64,000 bases of DNA from Rhodeus uyekii. Lineage: Eukaryota > Chordata > Actinopteri > Cypriniformes > Acheilognathidae. Below the pieces are notes generated by a model. It ran no database searches, was not told the DNA's origin, and was given only the letters and a program-made list of their open reading frames with translations. Positions 57,309 through 64,000 of this stretch are shown in pieces. The position numbers and the translations under genes are program-made. Every line of letters starts with the position of its first letter. Positions within the stretch are counted from its first letter, which is position 1. The stretch covers positions 1 to 64,000 of the forward strand of contig JAWRVZ010000452.1 in NCBI GenBank assembly GCA_037043235.1, given 5' to 3'.

Positions 57309-58368
57309 TCAGTTTGGCCTCAATCTTTGACCACAGGGAGTCAGGGGATACCTCTCGCTACTTAGTGAGAGACAGAGGATAAGGATCTTGATGTTCTGGA
57401 GTTAAATGTTCTTCTACTAGGTGCTCATCAGTTTAGGCTTTGATAGGCTATGTGGAGTCAGGGTATGCTTCTTGCTACTCAGGTAGAGACAGTAGGTAAG
57501 GATCATGGTGTTCTGAATTCAAATGCTCTTTTATTAGGTGCTCATCAGTTTAGGCTTTGAAAGGCTATGTGGAGTCAGGGTTTGCCTCTTGCTACTCAGG
57601 TAGAGACAGTAGGTAAGGATCATGGTGTTCTGGAGTGAAAGGCTTTTTTATTAGGTGCTCATCAGTTTAGGCTTTGATAGGCTATGTGGAGTCAGGGTAT
57701 GCCTCTTGCTACTCAGGTAGAGACAGTAGGTAAGGATCATGGTGTTCTGGATTGAGGGCTTTTTTATTAGGTGCTCATAAGTTTAGGCTTTGATAGGCTA
57801 TGTGGATTCAGGGTATGCTTCTTGCTACTCAGATAGAGACAGTAGGTAAGGATCATGGTGTTCTGAATTCAAATGCTCTTTTATTAGGTGCTCATCAGTT
57901 TAGGCTTTGATAGGCTATGTGGAGTCAGGGTTTGCTTCTTGCTACTCAGGTAGAGACAGTAGGTAAGGATCATGGTGTTCTGAATTCAAATGCTCTTTTA
58001 TTAGGTGCTCATCAGTTTAGGCTTTGAAAGGCTATGTGGAGTCAGGGTTTGCCTCTTGCTACTCAGGTAGAGACAGTAGGTAAGGATCAAGGTGTTCTTG
58101 ATTGAAGGCTTTTTTATTAGGTGCTCATAAGTTTAGGCTTTGATAGGCTATGTGGAGTCAGGTTATGCCTCTTGCTACTCAGGTAGAGACAGTAGGTAAG
58201 GATCATGGTGTTCTGGAATTAAATGCTGTTCTACCAAGTGCTCATCCTTTAAGGCTACGTTTTGGTTGACACAATTCATTATTCCTGGTGAAAATCGCCA
58301 TCATTAAGGTGAGTTAGCACAAGTAAAAGGGTTTATCTTTGAAGACCCAACTTCTGGTATACACTTTT

Positions 58369-58439
58369 TGCATTGGCCGGGAATCGGACCCGGATCTCCC
58401 GCATGGCAAACGAGAATTCTACCATTGAACCACCAATGC
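58369..58439 (-). tRNA. tRNA-Gly-GCC: tRNA-Gly(GCC), consensus copy (locus 70)
   Basis: Consensus body; flanked by tttgaagac, and the linker has gaccatagg, shared with locus 74. Next copy 548 bp (n=1). Confidence 0.85.
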
Positions 58440-58916
58440 TCAGTTTGGCCTCAATCTTTGACCATAGGGAGTCAGGGGATACCTCTCGCTACTTCGTGAG
58501 AGACAGTTGGTAAGGATCATGGTGATCTGGAGTGAAAGGCTTTTTTATTAGGAGCTCATCAGTTTAGGCTTTGATAGGCTATGTGGAGTCAGGGTATGCC
58601 TCTTGCTACTCAGGTAGAGACAGTAGGTAAGGATCAAGGTGTTCTGGATTGAAGGCTTTTTTTATTAGGTGCTCATAAGTTTAGGCTTTGATAGGCTATG
58701 TGGCGTCAGGGTATGCATCTTGCTACTCAGGTAGAGACAGTAGGTAAGGATCATGGTGTTCTGGAATTAAATGCTGTTCTACCAAGTGCTCATCCTTTAA
58801 GGCTACGTTTTGGTTGACACAATTCATTATTCCTGGTGAAAATCGCCATCATTAAGGTGAGTTAGCACAAGTAAAAGGGTTTATCTTTAAAGATCCAACT
58901 TCTGGTATACACTTTT

Positions 58917-58996
58917 TGCATTGGCCGGGAATCGGACCCGGATCTCCCGCAAACACAGAATGGCAAACGAGAATTCTACCATTGAACCACCAATGC
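58917..58996 (-). tRNA. tRNA-Gly-GCC: tRNA-Gly(GCC) with 9-nt anticodon-loop insertion (locus 71)
   Basis: Insertion class; counterpart of locus 9, but with one fewer monomer in the following run: next copy 1,490 bp (n=9). Confidence 0.65.
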
Positions 58997-60406
58997 TCAG
59001 TTTGGCCTCAATCTTTGACCACAGGGAGTCAGGGGATACCTCTCGCTACTTAGTGAGAGACAGAGGATAAGGATCTTGATGTTCTGGAGTTAAATGTTCT
59101 TCTACTAGGTGCTCATCAGTTTAGGCTTTGATAGGCTATGTGGAGTCAGGGTATGCTTCTTGCTACTCAGGTAGAGACAGTAGGTAAGGATCATGGTGTT
59201 CTGAATTCAAATGCTCTTTTATTAGGTGCTCATCAGTTTAGGCTTTGAAAGGCTATGTGGAGTCAGGGTTTGCCTCTTGCTACTCAGGTAGAGACAGTAG
59301 GTAAGGATCATGGTGTTCTGGAGTGAAAGGCTTTTTTATTAGGTGCTCATCAGTTTAGGCTTTGATAGGCTATGTGGAGTCAGGGTATGCCTCTTGCTAC
59401 TCAGGTAGAGACAGTAGGTAAGGATCATGGTGTTCTGGATTGAGGGCTTTTTTATTAGGTGCTCATAAGTTTAGGCTTTGATAGGCTATGTGGATTCAGG
59501 GTATGCTTCTTGCTACTCAGATAGAGACAGTAGGTAAGGATCATGGTGTTCTGAATTCAAATGCTCTTTTATTAGGTGCTCATCAGTTTAGGCTTTGATA
59601 GGCTATGTGGAGTCAGGGTTTGCTTCTTGCTACTCAGGTAGAGACAGTAGGTAAGGATCATGGTGTTCTGAATTCAAATGCTCTTTTATTAGGTGCTCAT
59701 CAGTTTAGGCTTTGAAAGGCTATGTGGAGTCAGGGTTTGCCTCTTGCTACTCAGGTAGAGACAGTAGGTAAGGATCATGGTGTTCTGGAGTGAAAGGCTT
59801 TTTTATTAGGTGTTCATCAGTTTAGGCTTTGATAGGCTATGTGGAGTCAGGGTATGCCTCTTGCTACTCAGGTAGAGACAGTAGGTAAGGATCAAGGTGT
59901 TCTGGATTGAAGGCTTTTTTATTAGGTGCTCATAAGTTTAGGCTTTGATAGGCTATGTGGAGTCAGGGTATGCTTCTTGCTACTCAGGTAGAGACAGTAA
60001 GTAAGGATCATGGTGTTCTGAATTCAAATGCTCTTTTATTAGGTGCTCATCAGTTTAGGCTTTGAAAGGCTATGTGGAGTCAGGGTTTGCCTCTTGCTTC
60101 TCAGGTAGAGACAGTAGGTAAGGATCAAGGTGTTCTGGATTGAAGGCTTTTTTATTAGGTGCTCATAAGTTTAGGCTTTGATAGGCTATGTTGAGTCAGG
60201 GTATGCCTCTTGCTACTCAGGTAGAGACAGTAGGTAAGGATCATGGTGTTCTGGAATTAAATGCTGTTCTACCAAGTGATCATCCTTTAAGGCTACGTTT
60301 TGATTGACACAATTCATTATTCCTGGTGAAAATCGCCATCATCAAGGTGAGTTAGCACAAGTAAAAGGGTTTATCTTTAAAGACCCAACTTCTGGTATAC
60401 ACTTTT
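58997..60406. repeat. Right-arm monomer run (n=9)
   Basis: Homologous to the left-arm run at 6154-7680 in monomer order, with one fewer monomer. No gene or other element. Confidence 0.8.
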
Positions 60407-60477
60407 TGCATTGGCCGGGAATCGGACCCGGATCTCCCGCATGGCAAACGAGAATTCTACCATTGAACCACCAATGC
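60407..60477 (-). tRNA. tRNA-Gly-GCC: tRNA-Gly(GCC), consensus copy (locus 72)
   Basis: Consensus body. Private changes in its flanks (tgattgacac, atcatcaagg, gggactcagg) remove stop codons on the plus strand and create a spurious 76-codon reading frame across the module. Next copy 1,013 bp (n=5). Confidence 0.85.
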
Positions 60478-61419
60478 TCAGTTTGGCCTCAATCTTTGAC
60501 CACAGGGACTCAGGGGATACCTCTCGCTACTTAGTGAGAGACAGAGGATAAGGATCTTGATGTTCTGGAGTTAAATGTTCTTCTACTAGGTGCTCATCAG
60601 TTTAGGCTTTGATAGGCTATGTGGAGTCAGGGTATGCCTCTTGCTACTCAGGTAGAGACAGTAGGTAAGGATCATGGTGTTCTGGATTGAGGGCTTTTTT
60701 ATTAGGTGCTCATCAGTTTAGGCTTTGATAGGCTATGTGGAGTCAGGGTATGCCTCTTGCTACTCAGGTAGAGACAGTAGGTAAGGATCAAGGTGTTCTG
60801 GATTGAAGGCTTTTTTATTAGGTGCTCATAAGTTTAGGCTTTGATAGGCTATGTGGAGTCAGGGTATGCTTCTTGCTACTCAGGTAGAGACAGTAGGTAA
60901 GGATCATGGTGTTCTGAATTCAAATGCTCTTTTATTAGGTGCTCATCAGTTTAGGCTTTGAAAGGCTATGTGGAGTCAGGGTTTGCCTCTTACTACTCAG
61001 GTAGAGACAGTAGGTAAGGATCATGGTGTTCTGGAGTGAAAGGCTTTTTTATTAGGTGCTCATCAGTTTAGGCTTTGATAGGCTATGTGGAGTCAGGGTA
61101 TGCCTCTTGCTACTCAGGTAGAGACAGTAGGTAAGGATCAAGGTGTTCTGGATTGAAGGCTTTTTTATTAGGTGCTCATAAGTTTAGGCTTTGATAGGCT
61201 ATGTGGAGTCAGGGTATGCCTCTTGCTACTCAGGTAGAGACAGTAGGTAAGGATCATGGTGTTCTGGAATTAAATGCTGTTCTACCAAATGCTCATCCTT
61301 TAAGGCTACGTTTTGGTTGACACAATTCATTATTCCTGGTGAAAATTGCCATCATTAAGGTGAGTTAGCACAAGTAAAAGGGTTTATCTTTAAAGATCCA
61401 ACTTCTGGTATACACTTTT

Positions 61420-61490
61420 TGCATTGGCCGGGAATCGGACCCGGATCTCCCGCATGGCAAAAGAGAATTCTACCATTGAACCACCAATGC
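61420..61490 (-). tRNA. tRNA-Gly-GCC: tRNA-Gly(GCC), G30T copy with internal TTTT (locus 73)
   Basis: G30T with the four-T run at plus 61459-61462; same background as locus 67. Next copy 1,482 bp (n=9). Confidence 0.7.
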
Positions 61491-62901
61491 TCAGTTTGGC
61501 CTCAATCTTTGACCACAGGGAGTCAGGGGATACCTCTCGCTACTTAGTGAGAGACAGAGGATAAGGATCTTGATGTTCTGGAGTTAAATGTTCTTCTACT
61601 AGGTGCTCATCAGTTTAGGCTTTGATAGGCTATGTGGAGTCAGGGTATGCTTCTTGCTACTCAGATAGAGACAGTAGGTAAGGATCATGGTGTTCTGAAT
61701 TCAAATGCTCTTTTATTAGGTGCTCATCAGTTTAGGCTTTGATAGGCTATGTGGAGTCAGGGTATGCCTCTTGCTACTCAGGTAGAGACAGTAGGTAAGG
61801 ATCATGCAGTTCTGGAGTGAAAGGCTTTTTTATTAGGTGCTCATAAGTTTAGGCTTTGATAGGCTATGTGGAGTCAGGGTATGCTTCTTGCTACTCAGAT
61901 AGAGACAGTAGGTAAGGATCATGGTGTTCTGAATTCAAATGCTCTTTTATTAGGTGCTCATCAGTTTAGGCTTTGATAGGCTATGTGGAGTCAGGGTATG
62001 CCTCTTGCTACTCAGGTAGAGACAGTAGGTAAGGATCATGCAGTTCTGGAGTGAAAGGCTTTTTTATTAGGTGCTCATAAGTTTAGGCTTTGATAGGCTA
62101 TGTGGAGTCAGGGTATGCTTCTTGCTACTCAGGTAGAGACAGTAGGTAAGGATCATGGTGTTCTGGATTGAGGGCTTTTTTATTAGGTGCTCATAAGTTT
62201 AGGCTTTGATAGGCTATGTGGAGTCAGGGTATGCTTCTTGCTACTCAGATAGAGACAGTAGGTAAGGATCATGGTGTTCTGAATTCAAATGCTCTTTTAT
62301 TAGGTGCTCATCAGTTTAGGCTTTGATAGGCTATGTGGAGTCAGGGTATGCCTCTTGCTACTCAGGTAGAGACAGTAGGTAAGGATCATGCAGTTCTGGA
62401 GTGAAAGGCTTTTTTATTAGGTGCTCATAAGTTTAGGCTTTGATAGGCTATATGGAGTCAGGGTATGCTTCTTGCTACTCAGGTAGAGACAGTAGGTAAG
62501 GATCATGGTGTTCTGAATTCAAATGCTCTTTTATTAGGTGCTCATCAGTTTAGGCTTTGAAAGGCTATGTGGAGTCAGGGTTTGCCTCTTGCTACTCAGG
62601 TAGAGACAGTAGGTAAGGATCAAGGTGTTCTTGATTGAAGGCTTTTTTATTAGGTGCTCATAAGTTTAGGCTTTGATAGGCTATGTGGAGTCAGGGTATG
62701 CCTCTTGCTACTCAGGTAGAGACAGTAGGTAAGGATCATGGTGTTCTGGAATTAAATGCTGTTCTACCAAGTGCTCATCCTTTAAGGCTACGTTTTGGTT
62801 GACACAATTCATTATTCCTGGTGAAAATCGCCATCATTAAGGTGAGTTAGCACAAGTAAAAGGGTTTATCTTTGAAGACCCAACTTCTGGTATACACTTT
62901 T
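61491..62901. repeat. Monomer run with internal ~234 bp dimer repeats (n=9)
   Basis: Nine extra monomers containing three copies of a pair marked by ctactcagatagag and gatcatgcagttctgg (around 61650, 61890 and 62250-62400). This is local dimer amplification not seen elsewhere in the window. Confidence 0.75.
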
Positions 62902-62972
62902 TGCATTGGCCGGGAATCGGACCCGGATCTCCCGCATGGCAAACGAGAATTCTACCATTGAACCACCAATGC
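62902..62972 (-). tRNA. tRNA-Gly-GCC: tRNA-Gly(GCC), consensus copy (locus 74)
   Basis: Consensus body in the right-arm dimer family, with tttgaagac and gaccatagg flanks as at locus 70. Next copy 548 bp (n=1). Confidence 0.85.
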
Positions 62973-63449
62973 TCAGTTTGGCCTCAATCTTTGACCATAG
63001 GGAGTCAGGGGATACCTCTCGCTACTTCGTGAGAGACAGTTGGTAAGGATCATGGTGATCTGGAGTGAAAGGCTTTTTTATTAGGTGCTCATCAGTTTAG
63101 GCTTTGATAGGCTATGTGGAGTCAGGGTATGCCTCTTGCTACTCAGGTAGAGACAGTAGGTAAGGATCAAGGTGTTCTGGATTGAAGGCTTTTTTTATTA
63201 GGTGCTCATAAGTTTAGGCTTTGATAGGCTATGTGGCGTCAGGGTATGCATCTTGCTACTCAGGTAGAGACAGTAGGTAAGGATCATGGTGTTCTGGAAT
63301 TAAATGCTGTTCTACCAAGTGCTCATCCTTTAAGGCTACGTTTTGGTTGACACAATTCATTATTCCTGGTGAAAATCGCCATCATTAAGGTGAGTTAGCA
63401 CAAGTAAAAGGGTTTATCTTTAAAGATCCAACTTCTGGTATACACTTTT

Positions 63450-63529
63450 TGCATTGGCCGGGAATCGGACCCGGATCTCCCGCAAACACAGAATGGCAAA
63501 CGAGAATTCTACCATTGAACCACCAATGC
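63450..63529 (-). tRNA. tRNA-Gly-GCC: tRNA-Gly(GCC) with 9-nt anticodon-loop insertion (locus 75)
   Basis: Insertion class, last tRNA of the window. Beyond it (63530-64000) lie the tRNA-proximal monomer and ordinary monomers up to the edge. Confidence 0.65.
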
Positions 63530-64000
63530 TCAGTTTGGCCTCAATCTTTGACCACAGGGAGTCAGGGGATACCTCTCGCTACTTAGTGAGAGACAGAGGA
63601 TAAGGATCTTGATGTTCTGGAGTTAAATGTTCTTCTACTAGGTGCTCATCAGTTTAGGCTTTGATAGGCTATGTGGAGTCAGGGTATGCTTCTTGCTACT
63701 CAGGTAGAGACAGTAGGTAAGGATCATGGTGTTCTGAATTCAAATGCTCTTTTATTAGGTGCTCATCAGTTTAGGCTTTGAAAGGCTATGTGGAGTCAGG
63801 GTTTGCCTCTTGCTACTCAGGTAGAGACAGTAGGTAAGGATCATGGTGTTCTGGAGTGAAAGGCTTTTTTATTAGGTGCTCATCAGTTTAGGCTTTGATA
63901 GGCTATGTGGAGTCAGGGTATGCCTCTTGCTACTCAGGTAGAGACAGTAGGTAAGGATCATGGTGTTCTGGATTGAGGGCTTTTTTATTAGGTGCTCATA

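Larger units (their letters stand above)
1..64000. repeat. tRNA-Gly satellite array filling the whole window
   Basis: Every part of the window is either a ~116-117 bp satellite monomer or a ~209 bp tRNA-Gly module; no unique DNA, gene or transposon interrupts them. The 75 tRNA loci all lie on the minus strand. Neighbour spacing equals 431 bp plus n monomers, with n from 0 to 10. The 74 gaps split as n=0 (17), 1 (8), 2 (4), 3 (3), 4 (5), 5 (15), 6 (15), 7 (1), 8 (2), 9 (3), 10 (1), about 270 extra monomers, with about two more inside each 431 bp base unit. All stretches of more than 300 bases between tRNAs hold only these monomers. Reading frames are broken by frequent stops on both strands. 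The array continues past both window edges. Confidence 0.95.

Noticed and set aside
60304..60534. 76-codon open reading frame on the plus strand
   Set aside because: It starts at TTG and runs antisense through the module and tRNA. It is open only because of private changes in this copy, notably CAA at 60343 where other copies have TAA. The other 74 modules lack it, so it is chance.
1..64000. CRISPR array, because of regularly spaced repeats
   Set aside because: The intervals between repeats are themselves repeats, not unique spacers; the unit is a 116 bp satellite and the recurrent module is a eukaryotic tRNA gene.
1..64000. Assembly artefact from repeat mis-joining
   Set aside because: The copies carry many private and lineage-specific variants in a consistent hierarchy, which fits real evolution. 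Local copy-number errors in the most similar duplications remain possible and cannot be judged from sequence alone.

Overview
The window is one uninterrupted tandem-repeat array with no protein-coding gene. It is built from two components. The first is a ~116-117 bp AT-rich satellite monomer without CpG in its consensus. The second is a ~209 bp module carrying a tRNA-Gly gene on the minus strand. I count 75 tRNA-Gly-like loci, all in the same orientation. The array runs off both ends of the window, so no unique flank is visible. The organism is probably a vertebrate: the tRNA body (acceptor GCATTGG/CCAATGC, anticodon GCC, A73) matches the vertebrate nuclear tRNA-Gly(GCC) type as I recall it, and the near absence of CpG outside the tRNA module suits a heavily methylated genome. 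I cannot name the species.

Layout: the start-to-start distance between neighbouring tRNAs is always about 431 bp plus a whole number n (0-10) of ~116.5 bp monomers. Observed values are 431, 548, 664, 781, 897, 1014, 1130, 1247, 1364, ~1485 and ~1600. The tRNA module therefore always sits at the same phase in the satellite, as if one ancestral insertion into one monomer had been spread by unequal exchange. The left arm (about 1.5-7.6 kb) and right arm (about 56.7-64 kb) share a subfamily with a 9-nt insertion in the anticodon loop. The 7.7-27 kb part carries alternating G18T and G57A/C50T subfamilies, including a local 1,444 bp higher-order repeat. The 28-54 kb part is a mosaic of recent multi-kilobase duplications: a 4,802 bp tandem duplication at 44.6-54.2 kb, a copy pair offset by 7,026 bp, a pair offset by 14,948 bp, and a 1,014 bp block present six times.

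The tRNA copies: 25 share an identical consensus body, with every stem paired and intact A-box residues. All 75 carry C instead of T at position 55 (T-loop/B box). The remaining 50 differ by one to three substitutions or the 9-nt insertion. Two have changed anticodons (GAC at 10-80, ACC at 11071-11141). Four carry a G30T change that creates an internal TTTT Pol III stop. Several recurrent changes are CpG-to-TpG/CpA transitions, which suggests germline methylation. No T-run directly follows the tRNA 3' end; the first TTTT on the tRNA strand lies about 40 nt downstream inside the module. Whether any copy is transcribed cannot be read from the sequence. The array could be a silent satellite, a dispersed Pol III/TFIIIC-binding domain, or a true tRNA multigene array.
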